Program-made: the position numbers and the translations under genes
Notes under the pieces: model-generated
Seen by the model: the letters and a program-made list of their open reading frames with translations, nothing else
Database searches by the model: none
Told to the model about the DNA's origin: nothing
Shown here: piece by piece, positions 51,818 to 63,021 of the stretch
Layout of the letters: every line of letters starts with the position of its first letter
Position numbering within the stretch: position 1 is the first letter of the stretch
Assembly (NCBI GenBank): GCA_028284155.1
Contig: JANQSF010000069.1
Span: 1-64,000, forward strand
DNA length: 64,000 bases
Source: Phycisphaeraceae bacterium
GTDB taxonomy: Bacteria; Planctomycetota; Phycisphaerae; Phycisphaerales; Phycisphaeraceae
Direction of reading: 5' to 3'

Positions 51818-54640
51818 ATGCCACAAACCGCATGCCCTCACTGCAACAAGGAATTTCGCGTCAAGGCCGAGTATGTCTCTCGCCAGGTGAAGTGCCCCAA
51901 CTGCAAGACGCCGTTCGTAATCGAGACGTTGACCGGGAGCGATCCGTCTGTGCGAAGTGATCAACCCGGCCACTCGCCGTCCCAGCCGATCCCCAGTACA
52001 CCAACGGCGCAACCGGATCCCACATCGGCGTCGGGCCGTTCCTCAAAGCCTGTAGGGCGCTGGGTCGTCATCGGGATCTTCGGGTTCGTGTTTCTCGGAG
52101 CGGTCGTATGGGGTGTCGTTGCGCTCTTGGGCCCGGATGATCAGGATACAAAGCCCAAAGTGGCCAGCAATGACTCGCGCAGTGGTGATCGTGACGACCT
52201 GTCGAGTCGAAGTAACACCCCGGACACAGAGAAGACTTCGAGCCTTGGTGACCCGAAGACACCGTCGTTACCTCAAGTGATCGATAAATCGAATGACTCA
52301 AGTGACCAGCCGGCAACACCAACGCCGACGCTCGACGGTAATAGTGACAAATCCGGACAAGACTCCCCGACTCCAACGCCCACAGACGAATCCTCGACGT
52401 CCCAAGAAAAGGACTCTACAAACACCGGGCAATCGCCACCCGAAGATAAGCCGGTGGCAACGCCACCTGAAGCAATCCATGAGCCGGAATTGGTCAGGAT
52501 ATTGAAACACGCCAATAGCTTGGAGCGCAAAAGGTACTTTGAATCACTCAGTGAGGAATCAATCGAGCAGTGGCTGGACCGGATGCCGGAATTCCAAAAG
52601 TTGAGTTGCACAGGCCCGGACTTGGAGTTGCGTCGCCGAATTGCAAAAGTGTATTGGGCAAACCTGTACGACAAGGTGAATACACAAGGTGCAGTCCCGG
52701 ATTTGCCCAAGGACTTCTATACACGGGTGCTCGGGTTTGGCTTGGACGGGCGCGTGTCTGACGCAGACGTGCGTTCAAGCTTCTATGGTTTCCTAATTGC
52801 TCTTTGGGAACACGTGCCCCGTGTTAATGAAGCGGAGGCAGTATTTCACACGATCATCGGGCAAATCGACAAGGAGATTAGTCTGGCTCGTGCGAATCAG
52901 TTTCTGCGCGTGCTGATGCCGCACGCGACTCAGTCCACAGCCGAGTATCTCGCCGACCTAGTCGCAACAAACGCGTCGCCTGTGGTTCGAGAGGTCGCGT
53001 TGGGTTACCTGATTCAATTATTGAAGAAGCAAGAGGCTTGGCCCGTCATGACGCGACTTACCAAGCGGCCGCAGAAGCACACCGTCTCACTTATTTATCG
53101 ATTGCTTGTCGACGTGCCTTCATTGACACAGCCCGATGTGGCTGTCTTGCTCGCTCACGAGGATGTTGAGGTTCGGACGGCCGCGCTGCGATATATCTTC
53201 AGAAAAGCGGGCATTGACGGCGAGGTGCATGAAGGCATAGCCGAACAACTCCGTCTCGCGGCCGCCGACTCGGACTTTGTAATCAGTCGAGTGGGGGCGA
53301 GATTGCTCGCGAAGGCTGAAGGAAAGCCGAACGTTGTTTTGCCAGATTGGCCGGTTGGGGCAGGGCAAGTTGGGATTTCTGATCTGCTCAAAGGCGTCAG
53401 TCATGACGATTGGATGCGAATACTCACATCGCCAGATCAAAGCACAGCGTCTCGCCGGTTGGCGTTTGGGGGTATCACGGTGTCTCCGCCCGGAGCGCCA
53501 CGCACATCGACCAGCCGGCTGAACCTGCCGTTGTCGAGAGTGGGAGGGTACGCCAATACTGTCATGGGCATTCTTGAGGATGAGCGGGAGCCGCTGGCCG
53601 TTCGTATTGCGGCGGCCAAAGAGTGGCGGAATCTATATGGTCACAGGAGCGTTGCGTCGCTCACGCCACGGTTGAGGGTGGTTTGGGAATCGGAAGGCAA
53701 CAGCGCAATCGCCATAGCATTGACGCGAGCATTGTTGTCCCGGCCGCTCGATCCGAAGACGGCACTGATTTATAAGCGTCGAAAGCCTCGCGGTGCCGGG
53801 TTCACTACTGATAATGACGCCATTGCGGCGCTTCGCAATCCGAAGATCCACCCGATCGAATTTGAGATGGCAATCCGCCAGTTGCAGCTATTCCGACAGA
53901 TGCCCGTCTTGAAGGCGATCGGCGAGCCGCCAGCGGAATTCAACGGACCGTTTGTTGAGCCCGCGCGTGGAGTCCCTTCGAACTTCCCCGGGTTCCTGGA
54001 CATCATGGGCAGACTGATTGTTCATCCTGACCGGAAGACCCGGCAGATGGTCGCCAACGCATTGGCGAGTTGCGGTCCGGAGGCCAAATCCGTTGTGCCC
54101 GCATTGATCAAGGCCATCGACACCTACTGGTATGACCCCGACCTGCGGTATGTCCTGTTTTGCATTGATCCAGACAATGCGGACACGCGAAAGCAATGGG
54201 AGTGTTTGGCCCATCAAACGCACGGCAGCAGTCAAACCGGACGTAATCTAAGTCTGACCGTCAAAATGACCCTCGCTCGAAAAGGGTCGATCCCTCATCT
54301 CATGCGAGTCATTGAAGAAACTTGGAATGCTTATGATCCTCATCGAAAGAACATCGTGGATGTGCGATTGTCAAGTATGCCATATCCACTGCCGCAACTG
54401 GCAACTGCATCGTGGGATGCCAAATCAATCAAGCGCATCGATCGACTCCCCGATATAGTCACGACCGCTCTGGTGAGGGCCGATCATGGCGAACGGATGC
54501 GAACACTCAGGTTCATTGCGTGGCTTGGGCCGATAGCGTGGAGCGCGGTGCCGCAGGTCCAAACATCGCGAGATGCGATGGATAAGCGGTTGAATCAGTA
54601 CGCAGTCGAAGTACTAGCAGCGGTCATCCCTTCGGACTGA
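51818..54640 (+). CDS. Zinc-ribbon, membrane-anchored HEAT-repeat protein
   Basis: 940 residues. N-terminal MJ0042-type zinc ribbon: CPHCNKEF then VKCPNCKTPFVI. A Pro- and Ser-rich linker precedes one membrane helix (VVIGIFGFVFLGAVVWGVVA). A long Ser-, Thr- and Pro-rich acidic tract with repeated TPTP and DKS is followed by about 700 residues of HEAT-like helical repeats (EVRTAALRYIFRKAGIDGEV, RQMVANALASCGPEAKSVVP). The architecture is common in planctomycetes; the function is unknown. ATG at 51818 is chosen from GGAG 6 nt upstream and the ribbon position. It follows the glycosyltransferase-like gene by about 90 bp. Confidence 0.8.
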   Translation: MPQTACPHCNKEFRVKAEYVSRQVKCPNCKTPFVIETLTGSDPSVRSDQPGHSPSQPIPSTPTAQPDPTSASGRSSKPVGRWVVIGIFGFVFLGAVVWGVVALLGPDDQDTKPKVASNDSRSGDRDDLSSRSNTPDTEKTSSLGDPKTPSLPQVIDKSNDSSDQPATPTPTLDGNSDKSGQDSPTPTPTDESSTSQEKDSTNTGQSPPEDKPVATPPEAIHEPELVRILKHANSLERKRYFESLSEESIEQWLDRMPEFQKLSCTGPDLELRRRIAKVYWANLYDKVNTQGAVPDLPKDFYTRVLGFGLDGRVSDADVRSSFYGFLIALWEHVPRVNEAEAVFHTIIGQIDKEISLARANQFLRVLMPHATQSTAEYLADLVATNASPVVREVALGYLIQLLKKQEAWPVMTRLTKRPQKHTVSLIYRLLVDVPSLTQPDVAVLLAHEDVEVRTAALRYIFRKAGIDGEVHEGIAEQLRLAAADSDFVISRVGARLLAKAEGKPNVVLPDWPVGAGQVGISDLLKGVSHDDWMRILTSPDQSTASRRLAFGGITVSPPGAPRTSTSRLNLPLSRVGGYANTVMGILEDEREPLAVRIAAAKEWRNLYGHRSVASLTPRLRVVWESEGNSAIAIALTRALLSRPLDPKTALIYKRRKPRGAGFTTDNDAIAALRNPKIHPIEFEMAIRQLQLFRQMPVLKAIGEPPAEFNGPFVEPARGVPSNFPGFLDIMGRLIVHPDRKTRQMVANALASCGPEAKSVVPALIKAIDTYWYDPDLRYVLFCIDPDNADTRKQWECLAHQTHGSSQTGRNLSLTVKMTLARKGSIPHLMRVIEETWNAYDPHRKNIVDVRLSSMPYPLPQLATASWDAKSIKRIDRLPDIVTTALVRADHGERMRTLRFIAWLGPIAWSAVPQVQTSRDAMDKRLNQYAVEVLAAVIPSD

Positions 54641-55575
54641 CGCGCACAGTGGCCAATCGCGAACCAATCCTTAGACGCTGGCGACACCGGCCCTGAATGG
54701 GTACTTGTTGGTAGGCCGAGTCCCCGCAGACGACGTCAAAAGAGCAGTCTAACCGAGGGATTCCTTGGAGGGGAGCGCGCCCTCAAAGCGCCCTCACGTA
54801 CCATCGCAAGACAGTAAGAAATGGTGGGAGGATAGGAAAGATTCGAGATTATCCAAGTCGTTGTCGTCGTGACCTGCCCCCAATTTATGTACCACTGGTT
54901 ATGAGAGTCTGTGTGTGGGATGGTGTCGCATGCTGGGCCGTAGCGCAGGCGAAGGTAGGTGCGACATGACTGAAAGAGAGGCTGTCGATGGGCACTTTTG
55001 AGCGCCGAGAGAATAGGTTGTGCCGTGCTCTAGCCAAGTGTCACTGACACTTATTTAGGGCGCTTTCGGGCTGTTTGTAGGGTGTTCGTTCGGATTGGGT
55101 TAGGCGCACGAAAAGCACCTGTTTTATAGCACAATCCCTCGTTTTGTTGCTGTTTGCCGGTCACGTCTGAACGACGTTTTAAATGCCGTGCTCTACTAAC
55201 TGAGCTACCTAGCCAGAATGGGTCAGGTGCGGTCCGTTGATCGGCCTGCCAACCTTGCATGCCTGATCGCCGATCCGCTTGGGTCAAGGTTAGCACGCCG
55301 TCGCGAAAATGCAAGGGTTTGAGACTTGCAAACGTCATGCTGTGCGGGCGGACCGATCCGGATGCGATTGACGTACCGATAATGCGATTCCCGTCGCCGG
55401 CCCAGCCTTGTTTGACGCTCGCCAACCAAGGAACCGATAAGCGGTTAGATATCGTACAGGTTGTTATACTTGTCGCCGCTTCGACAGGTCGCGGCTGCCA
55501 GGGCCGCGGATCGCTGCTGGGTTCGCCCGGCGCGACAATCAGGCCTGTCGGCCGACGACTCATGCTGCCGTGACC
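54641..55575. other. Gene-free stretch with half-tRNA
   Basis: About 930 bp without a supported gene. It contains TGACCTGCCCCCAATTTATG (from 54870), which resembles the end of an IS3-family element. TGTCGCA/TGCGACA arms lie 29 bp apart at 54924-54966, and a 5' tRNA fragment is at 55172-55214. No transposase remnant was found. Confidence 0.45.
55172..55214 (-). tRNA. 5'-half tRNA fragment, not functional
   Basis: Minus strand: acceptor 5' strand GGCTAGG, D-arm GCTC/GAGC with loop AGTTAGTA, then an imperfect anticodon arm CGGCA/CGTCG around TTTAAAA. No T-arm or matching CCTAGCC acceptor strand follows. Identity is uncertain because the anticodon arm has a mismatch. Confidence 0.55.
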
Positions 55576-56505
55576 ATGTCAAGACATTGGGTCAGCCATC
55601 TTGCCCTCGTACTCGTCGTCCTCGGCTGGTCTGGAACGGCGTGCGCAACAGACGTGGCCGTCTTGCTCAGCGCCGAGGTCAAGCAGTACCGCGACGCCGT
55701 CGAAGGGTTCCAGGACGCCACGAAGTATCGGATCGTCGCGACACACGACATGCGTGCCGACCTAGCCCGCGGCCGACAACTCGTTCGGCAGATCGAACAA
55801 AACGACAGGCCCGACCTGATCTACGCCGTCGGCATCTACGCGCTGCAGGCAGTCGTATCAGCGAAGCCGCGCACGCCGGTGGTCTTCTCGATGGTGATGA
55901 ACCCGCCGAGCATCACACGCGCCGGCGCGGTGGACGTGACCGGCGCGAGCATGAATGTCTCGACGCTGCAGACGCTCCAGCTCATCCGACAACTCAACCC
56001 GAATATCAAGAAGGTCGGCGCGATCTATGACCAGAACATGACCGGCTTTTTGATCGAAAAGGCCCGTTCGGCTGCTGAGCAACTGGGTGTTGAACTGGTG
56101 GCCAAGAAGGTGCAGACGCCGGCCGAGGCCATTGCGGCGCTCGGCCAACTCCAGAAGCAGGGCGTTGAAGCGTTGTGGATGATGCCCGACCGCTTCGTCC
56201 GCAGCCGGGCTGTGTTGACGCAGATGATCCTCATGTCGTACCGACAGAAGATCCCGCTCGTCGGGCTAACGCGCCGTCACGCCGAATATGGTGCGCTGAT
56301 TTCACTATCATGGGAATCGAGCAAGGACATCGGGCGGCAGGCGGGCGGCGTTGCCAAGGACATCATCGCGGGCAAGGCCCCCAAAGACGTGCCGTTTACA
56401 ACCGCGCGGGAAATCAACATCGTCGTCAATCTCAAGGCAGCGCGCAAACTGGGGATCACGGTGCCGAAGGCCGTACTCGCCGCGGCGGACAGTGTCATCA
56501 AGTAG
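55576..56505 (+). CDS. ABC transporter substrate-binding protein (PF04392-like)
   Basis: 309 residues with a signal peptide (HLALVLVVLGWSGTACA). The mature protein follows the ABC-substrate-binding family related to TrpX: DVAVLLSAEVKQYRDAVEGF, then QIEQNDRPDLIYAVGIYALQ, then TPVVFSMVMNPPS, and IKKVGAIYDQNMTGFLIEKA. It ends INIVVNLKAARKLGITVPK. ATG at 55576 is preferred to GTG at 55570. No permease or ATPase gene is adjacent. The gene instead heads a run of co-directional genes with an outer-membrane protein and a sensor kinase, so it may feed a sensor more than a transporter. Confidence 0.85.
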   Translation: MSRHWVSHLALVLVVLGWSGTACATDVAVLLSAEVKQYRDAVEGFQDATKYRIVATHDMRADLARGRQLVRQIEQNDRPDLIYAVGIYALQAVVSAKPRTPVVFSMVMNPPSITRAGAVDVTGASMNVSTLQTLQLIRQLNPNIKKVGAIYDQNMTGFLIEKARSAAEQLGVELVAKKVQTPAEAIAALGQLQKQGVEALWMMPDRFVRSRAVLTQMILMSYRQKIPLVGLTRRHAEYGALISLSWESSKDIGRQAGGVAKDIIAGKAPKDVPFTTAREINIVVNLKAARKLGITVPKAVLAAADSVIK

Positions 56506-56550
56506 TTATCTGAACGAAGCGTGTCATATCCGACCAGGGCGGATCAATTC

Positions 56551-58086
56551 ATGGACAGTTCAATGCAATCGAGGTGCACGGGGCGCATGGTCGGAGCGGC
56601 CACGTGGCGGTTCCTGATCGGTGGTTTGGTTGCCGTATCGACCCTGCTCAGTGCGGCATCGGGGTTGTGGGCGCACGGCGAAGACGAGCACGGAAACGCC
56701 ATCATCAACGACCACGTTTCAGGCGACCTGCGCAATATCGTGCGCGATCTTTACGGCGGCGACGGGATCACGCTCAGCGAGGAGAGCGGGTTCGGACACG
56801 ACGCGCACTTCACGGCTGGTTCATTGGAGGGGTTAGGGAATCTGAACGCGGCGTTGTCTTCCAGCCTCGTCCTGCCCTCATTCAATTCGGTACGTAGCGG
56901 GTTCGTGCTCGACTTGGAAACGGGCGTACCGATCCGCCAGTCTGACACGCTCGGCCCGTTGATGGCCGAAGACGCGACGACCCTGGGTCAGGGCAAGCTC
57001 AGCCTCGGCTTCAGCTACACGCGCGTTGACTTCGACCACTTCGAGGGGAAACGCCTCAGCAAGCAATCGCTCCTACTTGATCACCCCGACTCGAATGGTG
57101 ACGGTGTGCGTGCCCCATTTCAGCCGTTTCCGGGCGGGCCGACGCTCGACTTCGAATTGGAGCAGATCCTGATCGACATCGACATCGAGTTGGAGCAGGA
57201 CATCTTCGCGATCTACGGCAGTGTTGGGCTGACGCCAAACTGGGATATCGGCATTATCGTGCCGATCGTCCGGACGCGGGCGACGGCCAAGGCGCACGCA
57301 AGGATCATCGATCCGTCGCCGGAAACGCCCAGCCCGCACTTCTTCGATGCGGGCTCCGACCCATCCTTTTCGAGCACCGGTGGCACGAAGACGGGCATTG
57401 GTGATGTCATCATCCGGACAAAGTACACGCTCTACCGAAGTGAGCCCGTTCGGCCGAACGACGGCGGGCTGGATGGATTGGGGCCCGTGCCCGACCTGGG
57501 CCTGAACGGCGACGGTTTGCCGGACGGACTCGACGCGCCGGGTGCTGACAATGACTTGGTCGATCTGCCGCCGGAGCTGCGCGACGTTCAGCCCGACCCT
57601 GCGCAGAACGTGCCCGACGGGCTGGATGCGCTGGAGGACGGCTTTAGTTGGTCCGACCTGATGCCCGACTTGGCGATCGGCGGGCAACTCGTGCTGCCGA
57701 CGGGCGATCATCGGAACCTGCTTGGTACAGGCAAGACGCGGATCGCGGCCGTGCTGATCGCTTCTAAGCGTTTCGGCAAGATCACGCCGCACATCAACCT
57801 TGGCTATGAGTTCGTGCCGAACGACCACGAACTCAACAGCGTGCGTTACATCCTTGGTTTTGATGTGGCACTGCACGACCGAGTGACGCTGGCGGCCGAC
57901 CTGTTGGGGCGGTGGGAGCACAGCGGCGATGACATCGGCGACCACCAGGTCGACGTCGCGGTGGGCGTCAAGTTCAACGTGTGGGAGACTGTCAACCTCA
58001 ACATGAACGTACTCGTGCCGGTCAACAAGGACGAGGGCCTCCGGGCGGATGCGATCTGGTCGGTCGGTTTCGACGTGACGTTCTGA
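56551..58086 (+). CDS. Outer-membrane beta-barrel protein
   Basis: 511 residues. Signal sequence RFLIGGLVAVSTLLSAASGL ending AHG. Alternating strands follow: LGQGKLSLGFSYTRVDFDHF, AIYGSVGLTPNWDIGIIVPI, GDVIIRTKYTLYR, LAIGGQLVLPTGDHRNLLG, DVAVGVKFNVWETVNLNMNV. The last residue is Phe, the usual barrel end. The pattern resembles the MetA-pathway/transporter-like outer-membrane family (PF13557). A Gly- and Asp-rich insertion (GLDGLGPVPDLGLNGDGLPD) would form a large loop. ATG at 56551 is a compromise among several near starts. It is 45 bp after the substrate-binding gene and 19 bp before the kinase gene. Confidence 0.75.
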   Translation: MDSSMQSRCTGRMVGAATWRFLIGGLVAVSTLLSAASGLWAHGEDEHGNAIINDHVSGDLRNIVRDLYGGDGITLSEESGFGHDAHFTAGSLEGLGNLNAALSSSLVLPSFNSVRSGFVLDLETGVPIRQSDTLGPLMAEDATTLGQGKLSLGFSYTRVDFDHFEGKRLSKQSLLLDHPDSNGDGVRAPFQPFPGGPTLDFELEQILIDIDIELEQDIFAIYGSVGLTPNWDIGIIVPIVRTRATAKAHARIIDPSPETPSPHFFDAGSDPSFSSTGGTKTGIGDVIIRTKYTLYRSEPVRPNDGGLDGLGPVPDLGLNGDGLPDGLDAPGADNDLVDLPPELRDVQPDPAQNVPDGLDALEDGFSWSDLMPDLAIGGQLVLPTGDHRNLLGTGKTRIAAVLIASKRFGKITPHINLGYEFVPNDHELNSVRYILGFDVALHDRVTLAADLLGRWEHSGDDIGDHQVDVAVGVKFNVWETVNLNMNVLVPVNKDEGLRADAIWSVGFDVTF

Positions 58087-58105
58087 GCCAGGCAGGGGAT
58101 CCGTT

Positions 58106-60595
<2,490 letters not shown>

Positions 60596-60628
60596 TGATG
60601 GACGACACGACGAAGTAATGCAAGACCG

Positions 60629-61006
60629 ATGGCCAAGATCCTGATTGTCGAAGACAATGAGCTGAACCGCGACATGCTCAGCCGGCGGCTGGAGCGTCGC
60701 GGCTTTGACGTGGTCATCGGGACGGACGGCCAGCAGGGCGTGGACATGGCCGCGTCGGAGCGGCCGGCGTTGATCCTGATGGACATGAGCCTGCCGGTGG
60801 TCGACGGCTGGGAGGCGACCCGCCGAATCAAAGCCGACCCAGCAACGCAGTCCATTCCGATCATCGCCCTGACTGCGCACGCGATGTCGGGCGACCGGGA
60901 AAAGGCGATCGAGGCCGGCTGCGACGACTACGACACCAAGCCCGTCGAACTGGATCGCCTGCTGACTAAGATCAACTCTTTCCTGGAGGCGGACGCGCAT
61001 CCGTGA
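60629..61006 (+). CDS. CheY-like single-domain response regulator
   Basis: 125 residues, one receiver domain: ILIVEDNELNRDML with the acidic pair, phosphoacceptor Asp in LILMDMSLPVVDGWE, ALTAHAM with the conserved Thr, and the Lys in YDTKPVE. There is no output domain, so it works through protein contacts or as a phosphate shuttle. It lies 33 bp after the hybrid kinase and overlaps the next gene by 4 bp (GTGA). Confidence 0.9.
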   Translation: MAKILIVEDNELNRDMLSRRLERRGFDVVIGTDGQQGVDMAASERPALILMDMSLPVVDGWEATRRIKADPATQSIPIIALTAHAMSGDREKAIEAGCDDYDTKPVELDRLLTKINSFLEADAHP

Positions 61007-62268
61007 GTATCGAATCACAGGACAACCTGGTCGGCCGACTGCTCGTTGTCGATGACAACGAGATGAATCGCGACATGCTTTCGCGTCGGCTGACACGTCG
61101 TGGTCACGACGTGCTGACGGCGGCGGACGGTCAGGAGGCGCTGGCTATGGTCGAACGCGAGTCGTTCGACGTCATCTTGCTCGATGTCATGATGCCCGGC
61201 ATCACCGGGCTGGACGTGCTGCGGCAGATCCGCCGGACGCATGACGGCACGTCGTTGCCCGTGGTGATGGTGACAGCCAAGGATGCGAGTTCGGACGTGG
61301 TCGAAGCGCTCGAAGCCGGCGCGAATGATTATGTCACCAAGCCGCTGGACTTCCCCGTCGTGTCGGCGCGCGTTAGAACGCAGATCACGTTGAAACGGTC
61401 GGTCGACCAGATCTTGCATCTGGAGGAGAACCTCAAACGCCACAACGCCGAACTGGAGCGGATCAACCAGCGCATGCGCACCGACTTGGAGGCCGCGGCG
61501 CGGGTGCAGCAGTCCGGTCTGCCGTCGAGCCTGCCCGCGGTCGAGGGGTTCGGCTTTGCCTGGGCGTATGAGCCGTGCGAGCAACTCGGCGGCGATTCGT
61601 TGAACATCTTTCGGCTGGACGACAAGCACATCGGGCTGTACGTGCTCGACGTGAGCGGCCACGGCGTGCCGGCCGCGTTGCTGTCCGTGACGCTCAACCG
61701 CGAGTTGCGGCCCCGTCGCGACGGATCGTCATTGGTGACAGAGGTGACGGAAGCGCCGCCGGGCTACGCGATCACGAAACCGGGCGACCTGGTGGCCAAA
61801 CTCAATCGCAACTACCCGATGGTCAACGCGTCCGGACGATTCTTCACGGCGATTTACGGGCTGCTCGATGTCGAGACCCGCCGCCTGCATTTCGTCGGCG
61901 CGGGTCACCCGCCTCTCGTCCATGTAAACGGGCCGGACAAACGGTTGAATGAATGCGATTCTTCGGGCTACCCGGTCGGCCTGGTCGAAGACGCGGCCTA
62001 CGAAGAGAGCACGATCGAATTGCAGCCCGGTGACCGAGTCTATCTCTACTCGGACGGCCTGATCGAACAGCCGAATGTCGATGGCAAGATGTTTGGCCGA
62101 TCGCAATTGATCGACGCAATGCTGGCGACGCACCATCAGCCGCTGGGTGAGAGCGTCGATTCATTGGTCGGCCACGTGCGTCACTGGGCGAACGGTGACG
62201 ACATCCGCGACGACCTGTCGATTCTGGCGCTTGAGGTGCGTGAGGAATCGGCGGGTTTTTCGATTTGA
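61003..62268 (+). CDS. Response regulator with PP2C/RsbU-type phosphatase output
   Basis: 421 residues. Receiver (1-130): LLVVDDNEMNRDMLSRR, ILLDVMMPGITGLDVL, MVTAKDASSD and the Lys in YVTKPLDF. A coiled linker (RHNAELERINQRMRTDLEAA) joins a SpoIIE/RsbU phosphatase domain. That domain has GGDSLNIFRLDDKHIGLYVL, DVSGHGVPAALLS with metal-binding Asp, FFTAIYGLLD, FVGAGHPPLVHV and YLYSDGLIEQ. It probably dephosphorylates an anti-sigma antagonist, as in partner-switching stress responses, but no STAS or anti-sigma gene is visible here. The GTG start overlaps the CheY gene by 4 bp. Confidence 0.9.
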   Translation: MSIESQDNLVGRLLVVDDNEMNRDMLSRRLTRRGHDVLTAADGQEALAMVERESFDVILLDVMMPGITGLDVLRQIRRTHDGTSLPVVMVTAKDASSDVVEALEAGANDYVTKPLDFPVVSARVRTQITLKRSVDQILHLEENLKRHNAELERINQRMRTDLEAAARVQQSGLPSSLPAVEGFGFAWAYEPCEQLGGDSLNIFRLDDKHIGLYVLDVSGHGVPAALLSVTLNRELRPRRDGSSLVTEVTEAPPGYAITKPGDLVAKLNRNYPMVNASGRFFTAIYGLLDVETRRLHFVGAGHPPLVHVNGPDKRLNECDSSGYPVGLVEDAAYEESTIELQPGDRVYLYSDGLIEQPNVDGKMFGRSQLIDAMLATHHQPLGESVDSLVGHVRHWANGDDIRDDLSILALEVREESAGFSI

Positions 62269-62274
62269 TCTATT

Positions 62275-63021
62275 CTACGACGCCCGTTGCTTTCTTCGTT
62301 CTTCGAGGCGTTTCTGGTGTCGGTCCATCTCTCCGGGGTCGAAAGACATGTTCCGCCGAAATGACCTGTAGGCACCGCGCCATGAGAATCGCCAAGTTCG
62401 TTGTGTTGCATCGACAAATTCGGCCAATCCAAATCCGACTAAGCGGTTGACCATTTTGCGATCGAGTTGTTCGAACTCTGATAATGCTCTGCTTTCACTC
62501 AGTGTCACAGCAGCCTCCGGATGCCTTTCCAGTCGTTGTTCATGAAACTCCGCTAACTCTTCAAACGTTGCCTTGATCACTGTGTCAGTAACAATGAGTT
62601 CCGAAACATCCTTCGTTGTGAAATGGTCACAGGTTTGACAATAAGTACCGTCATTCATGCGACTGATCATGTACGTTTTGTTGAAGTCAACTCCGGCAAT
62701 CTTTCCTCCACCCACCCAGGCAAAGGTCCGATGATCCGGTGCGAGCCAAGCGGTGACGGTACACGAGTAGACACCTTGTCGCTCTTGTTCTCGCCAGCCG
62801 AGTAATGTGTAGTTGCCGTCCCGCGCCGCTTGATTCATATCGCGCGTGTAGGTGTTGATTCGTGCGGGTTCGGGTTCACGGCATGGCATCAATTCTCCAA
62901 CGACGCGGCGCTCGAACCTACAGACGAGAACAAACACAGCGCAGTATGCAATCACGGCGGCCGCGATCAAGCTGACCACGCCACCAGCGACGATCCAGAA
63001 CCAGTGAGCCAGTCCGATCAA
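62275..63021 (-). CDS. Small membrane protein coupled to Gfo/Idh oxidoreductase gene
   Basis: 248 residues from a TTG start. One long N-terminal hydrophobic stretch (FWIVAGGVVSLIAAAVIAYC and beyond) precedes a soluble domain containing YTLLGWREQERQGVYSCTVT, GTYCQTCDH and a basic C-terminus. The start codon TTG at 63021-63019 overlaps the stop TGA of the upstream gene (63020-63018), so translation is coupled. The frame upstream of this start is antisense-like Arg- and Pro-rich sequence within the oxidoreductase gene and is rejected. No family recognised. It converges on the phosphatase gene with 6 bp between stops. Confidence 0.65.
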   Translation of the reverse strand: MIGLAHWFWIVAGGVVSLIAAAVIAYCAVFVLVCRFERRVVGELMPCREPEPARINTYTRDMNQAARDGNYTLLGWREQERQGVYSCTVTAWLAPDHRTFAWVGGGKIAGVDFNKTYMISRMNDGTYCQTCDHFTTKDVSELIVTDTVIKATFEELAEFHEQRLERHPEAAVTLSESRALSEFEQLDRKMVNRLVGFGLAEFVDATQRTWRFSWRGAYRSFRRNMSFDPGEMDRHQKRLEERRKQRAS

